A DNA stretch of 64,000 nt from the NCBI GenBank assembly GCA_016713435.1, contig JADJPD010000001.1, positions 434,001-498,000 on the forward strand, written 5' to 3'. Every line of letters starts with the position of its first letter. Position 1 is the stretch's first letter. Shown here one piece after another: positions 53,033 to 62,372 of this stretch. Source of the stretch: Gemmatimonadota bacterium (lineage in GTDB: Bacteria > Gemmatimonadota > Gemmatimonadetes > Gemmatimonadales > GWC2-71-9). The notes under the pieces are model-generated. The model was not told the DNA's origin. It saw only the letters and a program-made list of their open reading frames with translations, and searched no databases. Both the position numbers and the translations under genes were made by a program.

Positions 53033-54326
53033 TACGGTGCTGGTCCGCCGCCTCCAGGACGGGGACATCGGCGGCCACATGCGCCGCGCCATGGCCGCCT
53101 TCCCGGTTCCCGGCGTGGCCGCCGAGGCGCTGAAGCGCTACTTCCTCCCGGAAGGGACGCGCGGCGACAAGCCCTACGCCATGCTGCCGATGTACCGCCA
53201 GAAGGTGACCGCCATGCGGAACGCGCTGAGCGTGCTCGGCGCCTTCGTGGAGGTGCACCTCGCCAAGGAGGGACACGAGGGCATGGTGGGCATCAACCTG
53301 CTCACCAAGATCCAGATGCCCAACCTGGCCCTCCTCTACGGTGCCATGCTGGCCGGCGTGGACGTGGTGCTGATGGGCGCCGGCATCCCGCGCGAGATCC
53401 CGCCGGCGCTCGACCGGATGGTGGAACACCAGCCGGCCGAGCTCCGGCTCGAGGTGGCCGGCGAATCGGCGTCGGCGCCGGAGTTCATCCGCTTCGACCC
53501 GATGGAGATCTGGGGCGACACCCCGCCGCCATCGCTGGTGCGGCCGAAGTTCTTCCCCATCGTGGCCAGCAACTCGCTGGCGACGATGTTCGCCCGCAAG
53601 GGCGGCGGCAAGATCGACGGCCTCGTCATCGAGGGTCCCACCGCCGGCGGCCACAACGCCCCCCCGCGGGGCGAGCCCACCTTCAACGAGCGCGGCGAGC
53701 CCGTCTACGGCCCCCGCGACGAGGTGGACCTCGCCAAGATCGCCGAACTCGGCCTGCCCTTCTGGGTGGCGGGCGGCATGGGCTCGGCGGAGCAGCTGCG
53801 CCGGGTGCAGGCGCAGGGCGCCACCGGGATCCAGGTGGGCACGCTCTTCGCCTTCTGCGAGGACTCGGGCCTCAACCCCGAGCTGCGCGCCTCGGTGCTC
53901 CGCCGCGCCGCAAAGGCGGAGGTGGACGTGCTCACCTCGGCGCAGGCCTCCCCGACGGGCTACCCCTTCAAGGTGGTGCGCTGGGACGATGATCCGGCGC
54001 TGCACCACGACCGCGGCCGCATCTGCGACCTGGGCTACCTCCGCACCGCCTATCGCGAGCCGGACGGCGGCATCGGCTACCGCTGCGCCAGCGAGCCCGA
54101 GGACCAGTACATGAAGAAGGGCGGCACGCTGGAGGAGACCGTGGGTCGCCAGTGCCTCTGCAATGGCCTCATGGCCAACATCGGCATGGGCCAGGTGCGG
54201 GACAACGGCCTCGAGCCGCCCCTCCTCACCAGCGGCGACGACCTCAAGGCCATCGCCCGGTTCCTGCGCGGCCGCGACAGCTATTCCGCCGCCGACGTGC
54301 TGGAGGCGCTGCTGGCGCCGGCCTGA
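52908..54326 (+). CDS. FMN-dependent nitronate monooxygenase-like / PfaD-type oxidoreductase
   Basis: A 472-residue TIM-barrel flavoprotein. LPPIIQGGMGVAVSDWRLARAVS is the standard start of this family. Later come LDGLVIEGPTAGGHNAPPRG-type phosphate loop (here IDGLVIEGPTAGGHN) and PFWVAGGMGSAEQLRRVQAQGATGIQVGTLFAF. The C-terminal third, with CDLGYLRTAYREPDG and GRQCLCNGLMANIGMGQ, is longer than in plain nitronate monooxygenases and resembles enoyl-reductase-like relatives such as PfaD. The reaction cannot be fixed by sequence alone. The start matches the family start, so the overlap with the VOC frame is not real. Confidence 0.8.
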   Translation: MAQGVLPPIIQGGMGVAVSDWRLARAVSTRGQLGVVSGTAIDTVLVRRLQDGDIGGHMRRAMAAFPVPGVAAEALKRYFLPEGTRGDKPYAMLPMYRQKVTAMRNALSVLGAFVEVHLAKEGHEGMVGINLLTKIQMPNLALLYGAMLAGVDVVLMGAGIPREIPPALDRMVEHQPAELRLEVAGESASAPEFIRFDPMEIWGDTPPPSLVRPKFFPIVASNSLATMFARKGGGKIDGLVIEGPTAGGHNAPPRGEPTFNERGEPVYGPRDEVDLAKIAELGLPFWVAGGMGSAEQLRRVQAQGATGIQVGTLFAFCEDSGLNPELRASVLRRAAKAEVDVLTSAQASPTGYPFKVVRWDDDPALHHDRGRICDLGYLRTAYREPDGGIGYRCASEPEDQYMKKGGTLEETVGRQCLCNGLMANIGMGQVRDNGLEPPLLTSGDDLKAIARFLRGRDSYSAADVLEALLAPA

Positions 54327-54352
54327 GCCGACGCAACCACGCCACCACGACG

Positions 54353-54379
54353 GCGGGCGGGCCCCCAAGGCCCGCCCGC
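54353..54379 (+). terminator. Terminator after the FMN oxidoreductase gene
   Basis: GCGGGCGGGCC and GGCCCGCCCGC pair perfectly around CCCAA, 27 bases after the stop, followed by TGTTTGTC. Confidence 0.65.
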
Positions 54380-54759
54380 TGTTTGTCAGGACGCACGGCA
54401 TGCCGCGACGGGCTGCCACCTGCAGGATCCGCGCGACGCCGGTTACCCGTTGCCTCGTCAAGCGTGGCGTTCCAGACTGCGGCGCCGCCCACACCTTCCC
54501 TCAACCGTCCCACCATCGGCGACACCGCCACCCGCCTCGCCGCCCCTGCCTTGACACCCGGGATAACCCTAGCGGGCCGCTGGGGTTACGGGGTGCATGA
54601 AGCCGACGGTCAAGCGGCAAATCCGCCGCCCCTTATGTTTGTGCCACCCGCGGGCCGCCTGTCAGGCATCTCCCCGGGTTCCCGCACACGCAGTCCCGCC
54701 CCGCCCGCAAGCCGCCTGGCGTGGCGCCGTCCTGAGCGGCTGGAGGTTGGCCTAACCGC
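54380..54759. other. Intergenic region upstream of the flotillin-like gene
   Basis: About 380 bases without a credible gene on either strand. It includes TTGACA near 54552 and a slightly AT-richer segment around 54590-54640, but no properly spaced -10 box could be identified. Presumably it holds the promoter of the flotillin-like gene. Confidence 0.4.
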
Positions 54760-56742
54760 ATGACGGATGTCCTGCCCCTCACGGGGTTCCTCCCGCTGGT
54801 GTTCTCGCTGCTGGCGCTGGCATTCCTGGTGCTGACCTGGCGCTGGGTGCTCCGGCTCTTCGGCGTGGTGATCGTCCCGGGCACGTCCCTTGGCATCGTG
54901 CGCAAGCGCTGGGTGCTCCTGGGCCGCAACCGCACGCTCCCGGACGGCAAGATCATCGCCCTGAGCGGGGAGGCGGGGTACCAGGCGGACACGCTGGCGC
55001 CCGGGCTGCACATCGGGCTGTGGCCGTGGCAGTACGAGATCACGATGGTGCCCTTCACGCTCATCGCGCAGGGGCAGCTCGGCGTGGTGGAGGCGTGCGA
55101 CGGCGCGCCGCTCTCCGGCCGCGTCCTCGGCCGGGCGGTGCAGTGCGATGCGTTCCAGGACGCGCGGTCCTTCCTGACGCACGGGGGCCAGCGCGGCCCG
55201 CAGATCGCCATCATCCCGCCGGGGTCGTACCGGATCAACACCGCGCTCTTCACCGTGCGCCTGGTGAAGGTCACGGCCATCCCCGAGGGCAAGGTGGGCA
55301 TCGTGACCACGCAGGACGGCCAGCCGCTCCCGACCGGCGAGATCGCCGGCCACGAGATCGACGGCCACAACATGTTCCAGGACGGCGAGGCGTTCATCAA
55401 GGCGGGCGGCTACAAGGGCCTGCAGGCGCAGGTGATGCTGGCGGGCTCGTACTACCTGAACCCGTTCTTCGCCTCGGTGGAGCTGGCGGACATGACCGAG
55501 GTGGACATCGGCCACGCCGGGGTGGTGATCTCGTTCGTGGGCACCGAGGGCACCGACGTGACCGGGGAGGCCTTCAAGCACGGCAACATGGTGAAGCGCG
55601 GCGAGCGCGGTGTCTGGATCGACGTCCTCGACCCGGGCAAGTACCCGGTGAACCCCAAGACCACCCACGTGGTCTCGGTGCCCACCACCAACGTGGTGCT
55701 CAACTGGGCCACGGGGAAGACGGAGGCGCACAAGCTGGATGCGAAGCTCAGCACCATCACGGTGCGGTCCTCGGACGGCTTCACGTTCAACCTGGACGTC
55801 TCGCAGATCATCCACATCCCGCGCTCCTCGGCGCCCAAGGTCATCGCGCGCTTCGGGAGCATGGAGAACCTGGTGACGCAGGTGCTGGAGCCGACCATCG
55901 GCAACTACTTCCGGAACGCGGCGCAGAAGTCGGACGCCATCTCGTTCCTCAAGGAGCGCACCCAGCGCCAGCAGGAGGCGCGGCAGCACATCGAGAACGC
56001 GCTGAAGGAGTACGACGTGCAGGCGGTGGACACGCTGATCGGCGACATCTCGCCGCCCGACAGCCTGATGAAGACGCTCACGGACCGGAAGATCGCCGAG
56101 CAGCAGCGGATCACGTTCGAGACGCAGCAGCAGGCGGAGGCCACGCGGCAGGCGCTGGAGCAGGCCCGCGCGCTGGCCAACACCCAGGCGCAGGTGGTGG
56201 ACTCGGAGCGGAGCGTGCAGATCGCCGAGTTCCACGCGCAGGCGCTGGTCAAGAAGGCCAAGGGCGACGCGGAGGCGAAGACCACCACCGCCGCGGCCGA
56301 CGCCGAGGTGACGCAGGTGACGGGCAACGCCGAGGCGGGCCGCATCCAGGCCGTGGGTGAGGCGGAGGCGGCGGTGCTGCAGCGGAAGATCGGCTCGGTG
56401 GGCGCGGAGTTCTACGCCGCGATGGACATCTTCGGGAAGCTGGCGGGGAGCAACCTGCGCCTCGTGCCGGAGATCGCCATGGCGGGGCCGCGGCGCGCCA
56501 CGGGACGGCTGGGCCCTCGAGGCCCTGCCGGCCCAGGAGAAGGCCGATGCCCGCGAACCCGCCCGGGTGCCCGCGCGTGCCCGGAACGGAGCGCGCGGGG
56601 GGGGGGCCGGGGGCGGGGGGGCGCGGGGCCGGGGCGGCGGCGCGGGCGGGCGGGCGGCCCCCGGCCGGGGCGGGCCCGGGGCGGTTCTCCCCGCTCCGGC
56701 ACGCAGCCGGTCACTGCCGGCACTGCCCGTTCGGGTCGGTGA
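54760..56742 (+). CDS. Flotillin-like SPFH/band 7 protein, frameshifted C-terminus
   Basis: About 590 reliable residues. A membrane helix (LPLVFSLLALAFLVLTWRWVLRL, about 11-33) anchors the SPFH domain (about 40-400; MVPFTLIAQGQLGVVEA, FNLDVSQIIHIPRSSAPKVIARFGSMENLV). A long coiled coil rich in Glu/Ala/Gln (IAEQQRITFETQQQAEATRQALEQ, AQALVKKAKGDAEAKT) leads to the oligomerisation motif GAEFYAAMDIFGKLAGSNLRLVPEI. Downstream of about 56490 the frame breaks: ALEALPAQEKADAREPAR is in another frame, then extreme GC-rich sequence follows. The true stop is not visible. Such proteins organise membrane microdomains. Confidence 0.8.
   Translation: MTDVLPLTGFLPLVFSLLALAFLVLTWRWVLRLFGVVIVPGTSLGIVRKRWVLLGRNRTLPDGKIIALSGEAGYQADTLAPGLHIGLWPWQYEITMVPFTLIAQGQLGVVEACDGAPLSGRVLGRAVQCDAFQDARSFLTHGGQRGPQIAIIPPGSYRINTALFTVRLVKVTAIPEGKVGIVTTQDGQPLPTGEIAGHEIDGHNMFQDGEAFIKAGGYKGLQAQVMLAGSYYLNPFFASVELADMTEVDIGHAGVVISFVGTEGTDVTGEAFKHGNMVKRGERGVWIDVLDPGKYPVNPKTTHVVSVPTTNVVLNWATGKTEAHKLDAKLSTITVRSSDGFTFNLDVSQIIHIPRSSAPKVIARFGSMENLVTQVLEPTIGNYFRNAAQKSDAISFLKERTQRQQEARQHIENALKEYDVQAVDTLIGDISPPDSLMKTLTDRKIAEQQRITFETQQQAEATRQALEQARALANTQAQVVDSERSVQIAEFHAQALVKKAKGDAEAKTTTAAADAEVTQVTGNAEAGRIQAVGEAEAAVLQRKIGSVGAEFYAAMDIFGKLAGSNLRLVPEIAMAGPRRATGRLGPRGPAGPGEGRCPRTRPGARACPERSARGGGRGRGGAGPGRRRGRAGGPRPGRARGGSPRSGTQPVTAGTARSGR
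56583..56700. other. Extremely GC-rich low-complexity stretch
   Basis: Runs of up to nine G residues and repeated GGGC/GCGG blocks, nearly 95 % G+C with strong G excess on the plus strand. It lies between the frameshifted flotillin-like 3' end and the M28 peptidase stop. It could be assembly damage or a real G-rich spacer. Confidence 0.6.
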
Positions 56743-58471
56743 CCGGATGGTCGATCACTGGTCGGGCACGCTGGTTGGCCACCCGGAGCCCCAGCGCGCC
56801 GATGTAGCGCGCCACCCGGGCGAGATGCGGATACTCGATGAACTGCGGCTCGTCGTTCACCTGGTGGTAATCCGCGTGCCCACCGGTGGTGAAGAAGATG
56901 ATCGGGATGTTGTAGCGCGCGTACTCGAAGTGGTCGCTGCGGCAGTAGATGTTGGCCGGGTGCCCGTTGGCATCCATCGCGTAATCGAACTTGAGGCCGT
57001 GGCGGCCGGCCCGGTTCTCGGCGTCGGCCCAGTCGCCGAGCTGGGTGGAGATCCGCCGGGCACCGACCAGCTGCAGGTAGTCGTCGTTGCCGTGGAGCGG
57101 CTCGCCGGCGAGGGTGGTGCCGGTCACGTCCCCGGGGCCGCCGCGGCCGATCATGTCCACGTTGAGCTGCGCCACGATCGAGTCCCGCGGCACCGTCGGG
57201 TGGTCGGTGAAGTACGCCGACCCGTACAGGCCCAGCTCCTCGCCGACGTGCCACACGAAGAGGATGGACCGTCGCGGGCGCTCCCGCATCGTGGCGTAGC
57301 GCTCGGCGATCTCGAGCACGCCCATCGAACCCGAGCCATCGTCATCGGCGCCGTTGTAGATGGAATCGAGCCGGGCGCTGGCCCCGCCGGTGGCCCGGCG
57401 CACGTCGGCGAGGATGCGGTTCACCTCCGCGGCCTGCTCGGCGGTGAGGTCCGGGATGTCGCTCTCGGCGCCGTGCGGGCGGTAGAGATGGTTGATGACG
57501 TACTGCGAATCGAAGGCCACCGGCTGGCCCATGCCGACGTGGTCGTTGTGGGCGCCGATGGCCACATAGGTGTTCCGGAGCGCCGGGTCCCGGCCGCGAA
57601 GGATGGCCACGACGTTCCGGGCCGGGGTTGGCGACGGCCGCGTCGTGTACGCCGGCGTGCCGGCGACCGGCGTGCCCGCCGCCCCGACCGCGAGCCCCGG
57701 CAGGGCGCCGCCGAGGAGTCGCTCGGCCATCGGCCGTGAGACATAGAGATAGGTGGGCACGGCCGGCGGCGTGCCGTCGCGCTGGAGGTACTGGGAGGCC
57801 TGCCGGAAGCCGGCCAGGTCCGCCGGCGTCAGGGCCTCGCGTCCCACGACCGCGATCCCGGCGGCATCCGGGTAGCCCCGGTTCACCAGCATGCGGTTCG
57901 GGATGCCCGGGGAGTTCCCAGGGATGGTGCCGGAATAGGTGAGCACGACGAGCTTCCCCGCCACGGCCTCGGGCGCGAGGCGGTGGAGGCTATCGGCGAA
58001 GTCGCCGCCGTAGACCACCGGGACGCCGGCGATGCTTCGCTGGCCGAGGCCCTGGTCCCGCGGCACGAAGTCGGCCCACACGTGGAACGTGGCGCCGCCG
58101 ACGGTGAGGGTGCCGGCCGAATCGATGGCGCGCTCCATCCACGGCAGGGTCTGGAAGTAGGTGCCGTTCTCCCCGGCGGGCTCGAGCCCGAGCCGGCGGA
58201 GCTCCGAGGCGATGTACTCCACGCCCTTGGCGTTCCCCTCCGTCCCCATGAACCGCCCCTGCATGGAATCGGCGGCGAACCGGTACAGCCGAGACTGGAG
58301 GTCCTCGACCGTGATGGCGCCGGTGGTGGGCGTGGGAGTGCGGCTGCTGGGGCGGCTGAGGATGGCCCAGGGATTCTGGGCCGGGGCGGCCTGCGGGGCC
58401 TGGGCAGCTGCGGGAAGTGTCAGGCAGGCGAGGAAGCCCGCGAGCGGAACGCGTCGAAGCATGGGATCCAT
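56711..58471 (-). CDS. Secreted M28 peptidase with PA domain
   Basis: A 586-residue exported peptidase. Signal peptide MLRRVPLAGFLACLTLPAAAQA; an alternative ATG three codons earlier is taken as start (58471). A PA-like insert covers about residues 150-270 (VPVVYGGDFADSLHRL, GKLVVLTYSG). The metal site reads IGAHNDHVGMG, YNGADDDGSGSMGVLEIAERY, WHVGEELGLYGSAYF, LNVDMIGRGG and the distal FTTGGHADYHQVNDE. The gene is intact, unlike the M28 gene at 50283. It would trim peptides outside the inner membrane. Confidence 0.88.
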   Translation of the reverse strand: MDPMLRRVPLAGFLACLTLPAAAQAPQAAPAQNPWAILSRPSSRTPTPTTGAITVEDLQSRLYRFAADSMQGRFMGTEGNAKGVEYIASELRRLGLEPAGENGTYFQTLPWMERAIDSAGTLTVGGATFHVWADFVPRDQGLGQRSIAGVPVVYGGDFADSLHRLAPEAVAGKLVVLTYSGTIPGNSPGIPNRMLVNRGYPDAAGIAVVGREALTPADLAGFRQASQYLQRDGTPPAVPTYLYVSRPMAERLLGGALPGLAVGAAGTPVAGTPAYTTRPSPTPARNVVAILRGRDPALRNTYVAIGAHNDHVGMGQPVAFDSQYVINHLYRPHGAESDIPDLTAEQAAEVNRILADVRRATGGASARLDSIYNGADDDGSGSMGVLEIAERYATMRERPRRSILFVWHVGEELGLYGSAYFTDHPTVPRDSIVAQLNVDMIGRGGPGDVTGTTLAGEPLHGNDDYLQLVGARRISTQLGDWADAENRAGRHGLKFDYAMDANGHPANIYCRSDHFEYARYNIPIIFFTTGGHADYHQVNDEPQFIEYPHLARVARYIGALGLRVANQRARPVIDHPVTDPNGQCRQ

Positions 58472-58610
58472 CGGGAGAGGGGGAACAGGACGGCCGGTCC
58501 CCCTCAGACGAGGGACGGGACGGCAGGGTTGCAGCGAGGCCGGACCGGGCGGGGCATCTCGGCGAGCGTGGTGCGGAGCGGAACATCGCACCGGACGATG
58601 TCCGGCCTTG

Positions 58611-58647
58611 CCCCTCGTAGCCACCGCGAGCGACGGCCCCTACGGGG
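58611..58647. repeat. CGTAG/CTACG palindrome at the propeller gene stop
   Basis: CCCC(T)CGTAG and CTACGGGG form the outer stem, with imperfect GCC/GGC and CGC/GCG pairs inside. The stop codon TAG of the haem propeller gene (58640-58642) lies inside the right arm. Confidence 0.5.
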
Positions 58648-59969
58648 ACAGCCGCGCGATGCGCGCCGGGATCCCGGGCGATGCGCCGTAGGCCAGCCAG
58701 ACATCGCGCGAGCCGGGGTCGAAGGCGATGTGCCGCACCACGGCCCCGCGGCTCGGCAGCGGGTAGGTCGTGAACTGCCGCGTGGCCGGGTCGAAGGCGA
58801 ACACGGCGTCGGCGCCGCTGGTCCCGATCCAGAGCGTCCCCGTGCGGGGCTGCACCCGCACGACGTACGGCACCGCATCGCGCACCGGCATGGGGATGGT
58901 CTCGAACCGGTCCGCGGCGGGATCGTAGCGCACCAGGGCATTGCCGGCATACGCCGGGATCCAGAGCACGCCGCGCGCGTCGATGTCGAAGCGCCGGGGC
59001 GCGCTCACCGGCGTGGGGAGGTCGCGCACCGTGAACGTGCGCCGTGCCGGGTCGTAGCCGATGATCCGGTTGCCTTGCAGCTCCGACATCCAGATGCGGC
59101 CGTCGGGCGCCACCCGCAACTCGTAGGGAATCGGCCCACCGGGGCCGCTGGCCAGGGCGGGATGCGCGGGCACGTCGATGGTGGTCACCCGGCCCGACGG
59201 CTCCACGTAGCCGATCTGTTCGGGCGCGCGGGTGAAGTGGCCGTTGAACCACACCCGGCCCTGGCGGTCGGGCGCCAGGCTGTGCGCGTACATGCCGACG
59301 TCCCACGAGTCCCACCGCCCGTCCCGCGTCCAGCGCGCCAGGCGGTGGGGATTGCCGAGCACCAGCCAGCGGTCGCCGGCGTCATCGGCCTCGATGGCGC
59401 GCGGGTTGGCGCGCTCCACGGGGATGGGGATCTCGGTGAACGCGGTCGCCCCGGGCGCCAGGCTCCACAGCCGGTGGGTGAACATGCCGGTCACGAGCAC
59501 CCGGCCGCCGGCCTCGATGAGGAGGTCGTGCGGCAGGTCGCTGGAGTCGGGCATGAGGAACTCGGTCACGGTCGCGCCGGCGGGCAGGGGCGCGTCGCAG
59601 GTGGCCGCCGGGGTGCGGGCGCCGAGGGCGGCGGTGAGCCAGCGCGCAGTGGCGGCGGGATCGCGCCCGGCCGAGATGATCGGGAAGCGGGTGGTCGCAC
59701 CGGCGTAGCCCACCATGCGCGTGACGGCGGCTTCCCACTCGGCCCCGGCGCGCGGGACCCCGTCCGGCAATGCCTGGCGTGCGCCGAACTGGTGGCAGTT
59801 GGTGCAGTCAATGATGAACTGGCGCTTCTCGGCCCCGTCGGGCAGGAGGGTGAGCCAGTCACTGCTGCGGGCGGGGCACGGCGCGGGACGCGCCGAACGT
59901 GCCGGGCGCGGTCGGCGCGGCGCCCAGGGCCAGAACGGCCCCGAGCGTGACGGTGGTGCGGGCACGCAT
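58640..59969 (-). CDS. Secreted haem-c-tagged beta-propeller (virginiamycin B lyase-like), frameshift near its N-terminus
   Basis: About 443 residues. ATG 59969 starts a signal peptide (MRARTTVTLGAVLALGAAPTAPG), but the mature part (SSDWLTLLPDGAEKRQFIID and on) is one base out of frame; the shift lies in a C-rich stretch near 59870-59885. The mature N-terminus has a haem c site CTNCHQFG. A propeller follows with repeats like GRVWFNGHFTRAPEQIGYVEPSG, GRIWMSELQGNRIIGYDPA, GVLWIPAYAGNALVRYDPA and GTLWIGTSGADAVFAFDPA, the Vgb lyase pattern. It may be a periplasmic redox enzyme. Confidence 0.78.
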
Positions 59970-60078
59970 GTGTCTCCTTGAATCACGCTGGGTCGGGGTC
60001 TCCTTACGGATTCGCGGGGGCGCGGTGTCGCGAAACCCGCGGAAGAGGGTCGTCGTCGGGTGTCTCCGTTCCCACCCC

Positions 60079-60801
60079 ATGACCATCGCACCCGGACATG
60101 CCATGCGGCGTTCCTCCCTGCTGTCCGCCCCGCTCGTCACCGCCGCCCTCGCACTCACCCTGACCCAGGACCCCGGGGGCACCGTGGCCATCCAGCTCAC
60201 GGGAGCGGAAGCCCCGCCGGGCGGCTGGCGGCTGGTGACGCGGACCATCGAGACCCGCCGCGAGGGCGGCCGTGACTACCTCGCCTTCGTGGGCGAGCCT
60301 GACACGGTGGGGATGGCGTGGTCGCCGGCGCTGGCGTTCGCGGACGGGGAGATCGAGTTCGACGTGCGGGGCCGGGACATCCCGGGGCACAGCTTCGTCG
60401 GCATCGCCTTTCACGTCCAGGACGAAACCACCTACGACGCGGTGTACCTGCGCCCCTTCAACTTCCGTGCGGCGGATTCCGCCCGCGCGGCCCACTCGGT
60501 GCAGTTCGTGTCCGCACCGGAGTTCCCGTGGGACCGCCTGCGCACGGAGCGGACGGGGTGGTTCGAGAAGGCGGTGCCCCCGGCGCTCGACCCCAACGGC
60601 TGGATCCACGTGAAGGTGGTCTCGCACGGTCCGTGGGTGGACGTGTTCCTCGACCGGTCGGCGACCCCCGCGCTCTCCGTCGTAAACCCGTCGCCGCACC
60701 GGAGCGGGGGCGTGGGCTACTTCGTCCACGGCACGTCGGTAGGCGACTTCCGGGACCTGGTGATCCGGCCGTACACCGGGCCCGCCTGGCGACCCCGCTA
60801 G
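60079..60801 (+). CDS. Secreted DUF1080/concanavalin-like protein
   Basis: A 240-residue exported protein. A second ATG at 60103 (MRRSSLLSAPLVTAALALTL) gives a more typical signal peptide and may be the true start. The mature part is a beta-sandwich: ADGEIEFDVRGRDIPGHSFVGIAFHVQDETTYDAVYLRPFNF, HVKVVSHGPWVDVFLD and GGVGYFVHGTSVGDFRDLVI, the pattern of DUF1080 / laminin-G-like glycan-binding or hydrolase domains. Active residues cannot be assigned. It is divergent from the haem propeller gene with a 109-base gap. Confidence 0.78.
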   Translation: MTIAPGHAMRRSSLLSAPLVTAALALTLTQDPGGTVAIQLTGAEAPPGGWRLVTRTIETRREGGRDYLAFVGEPDTVGMAWSPALAFADGEIEFDVRGRDIPGHSFVGIAFHVQDETTYDAVYLRPFNFRAADSARAAHSVQFVSAPEFPWDRLRTERTGWFEKAVPPALDPNGWIHVKVVSHGPWVDVFLDRSATPALSVVNPSPHRSGGVGYFVHGTSVGDFRDLVIRPYTGPAWRPR

Positions 60802-60855
60802 CGCCGCCGTCCTGCCTGGTCCCGAGTCTTTCCCTTCACCTCGCGGTGTCCCGCC

Positions 60856-62160
60856 ATGCTGCTGCCTCGTGCCCTGCTGGTCGCCCTCCTGGTGGTCCCC
60901 ATGGCGGACGTGCCGGCGCCCGTCGCGATGTTCCGTGGCGGGCCCGCCCACCACGGCGTCTACGCGTCGCCGAGCCCGACGCTGCGCGAGGTGGCGTGGA
61001 GGTTCGAGACCAAGGGCATGATCCTCTCCTCGCCCGCCGTGGCGGGGGACCTGGTCCTCATCGCCAGCCGGGACGGCGTGCTCTACGCCGTGGACCGCGC
61101 CACCGGGGCCGAGCGCTGGCGCTTCGCGACGGAGGGGCCGGTCGCCTCCTCGCCGGCCACGGCGGGCGGGCTCGTGTTCATCAGCAGCCTCGACGGGCGG
61201 ATCTACGGGGTTGACCTCGCCACCGGGACGCGGCGCTGGGCCTTCGCGACGGGCGGCGAGCGCCGCTTCACCGCCCCGGGCATCCACGGCGCCATCCCGC
61301 GCACCGAGCTGATGGCCGATCCGTTCGACGTCTTCCTCTCCTCGCCCACCGTCGTGGACGGCACCGTCTACATCGGGAGCGGCGACCAGCACGTCTACGC
61401 GCTCGACGCCGCCACCGGCACCCTCCGCTGGCGCGTCCGCACCGGCGACGTGGTCCACGCCTCACCGGCCGTGGTGGACGGCACCGTGTACATCGGGAGC
61501 TGGGACCGGTACCTCTACGCCCTCGATGCGCGCACCGGCCGGGAGCAGTGGCGCTACGCCACCGGCATCGACACCGTGGACTACAACCAGGTCGGCATCG
61601 CCAGCTCCGCGGCCGTTGCCGACGGCATCGTCTTCGTGGGCGCGCGCGACGGGCACTTCCACGCGGTGGACGCCGCCACGGGGCAGGCACGCTGGACCCA
61701 CGACAACCACGGCGGCTGGACCATCGGCTCGCCGGCGGTGCTCGATGGCGTCGTCTACTTCGCCACCTCCGACGGCCGGCGGTTCAAGGGCCTCGACGCG
61801 CGCACCGGCGCCGTGCGGGTTGATCGCGCCAACAGGTCCATCAGCTTCTCGTCGCCGTCGATCGCGGGCGGGGTGGTGTACTACGGGACGTCGGACGGCC
61901 ATGTCCACGCCTTCGACATCCGCCGGGGCGAGTACGTCGGCGAGTTCCAGACGGACGGCTCGAAGGCCCGGCTCGCGCCGTGGGTGGATGATTCCGGCGT
62001 CTTCCGCTCCGGCCGCATGTTCCCCGACCGGACCCTCGACGGCATGATGGTCGGGCTCCGGACCACCTTCAGCGTGGGCTCGGTGCTCTCCTCGCCGGCC
62101 ATCGCGGACGGCGTCCTCTACGTCGGCAGCACCGACGGCACCCTCTACGCCCTGCGGTAG
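60856..62160 (+). CDS. PQQ-like beta-propeller repeat protein (secreted)
   Basis: A 434-residue exported protein with signal peptide MLLPRALLVALLVVPMADVPA. Eight propeller blades carry the PQQ-like repeat: VLYAVDRATGAERWRFATEG, RIYGVDLATGTRRWAFATGG, HVYALDAATGTLRWRVRTG, YLYALDARTGREQWRYATG, HFHAVDAATGQARWTHDNHG, RFKGLDARTGAVRV and TLYALR at the end. Each blade has a preceding SSPAV or SPTVV strand. The fold resembles BamB-like or quinoprotein propellers. No PQQ-binding Cys pair is seen, so it is probably a scaffold. Confidence 0.82.
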   Translation: MLLPRALLVALLVVPMADVPAPVAMFRGGPAHHGVYASPSPTLREVAWRFETKGMILSSPAVAGDLVLIASRDGVLYAVDRATGAERWRFATEGPVASSPATAGGLVFISSLDGRIYGVDLATGTRRWAFATGGERRFTAPGIHGAIPRTELMADPFDVFLSSPTVVDGTVYIGSGDQHVYALDAATGTLRWRVRTGDVVHASPAVVDGTVYIGSWDRYLYALDARTGREQWRYATGIDTVDYNQVGIASSAAVADGIVFVGARDGHFHAVDAATGQARWTHDNHGGWTIGSPAVLDGVVYFATSDGRRFKGLDARTGAVRVDRANRSISFSSPSIAGGVVYYGTSDGHVHAFDIRRGEYVGEFQTDGSKARLAPWVDDSGVFRSGRMFPDRTLDGMMVGLRTTFSVGSVLSSPAIADGVLYVGSTDGTLYALR

Positions 62161-62233
62161 CGGGGCGCCGCCCTGACGTCCCGGGGCGTCGGGCCCCCGG
62201 GGCCGGGACAGGTTCCGGCAGGACCAGAATGAC

Positions 62234-62259
62234 GAGGGGCCGGCGGATGCCGGCCCCTC
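62234..62259 (+). terminator. Terminator after the PQQ-like propeller gene
   Basis: GAGGGGCCGGC and GCCGGCCCCTC pair perfectly around GGAT, 73 bases beyond the stop, followed by ACCCGTTTCCC. Confidence 0.55.
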
Positions 62260-62372
62260 ACCCGTTTCCCACGCCCCTCTCATGCAACCCTCATCCCGGT
62301 CTTCGGTCGGCGGCGATATCTTGCCTCCGTGGCACGGCCCCCGTGCCCTGCTCCCTGTCCCGAGCCCCTTTC

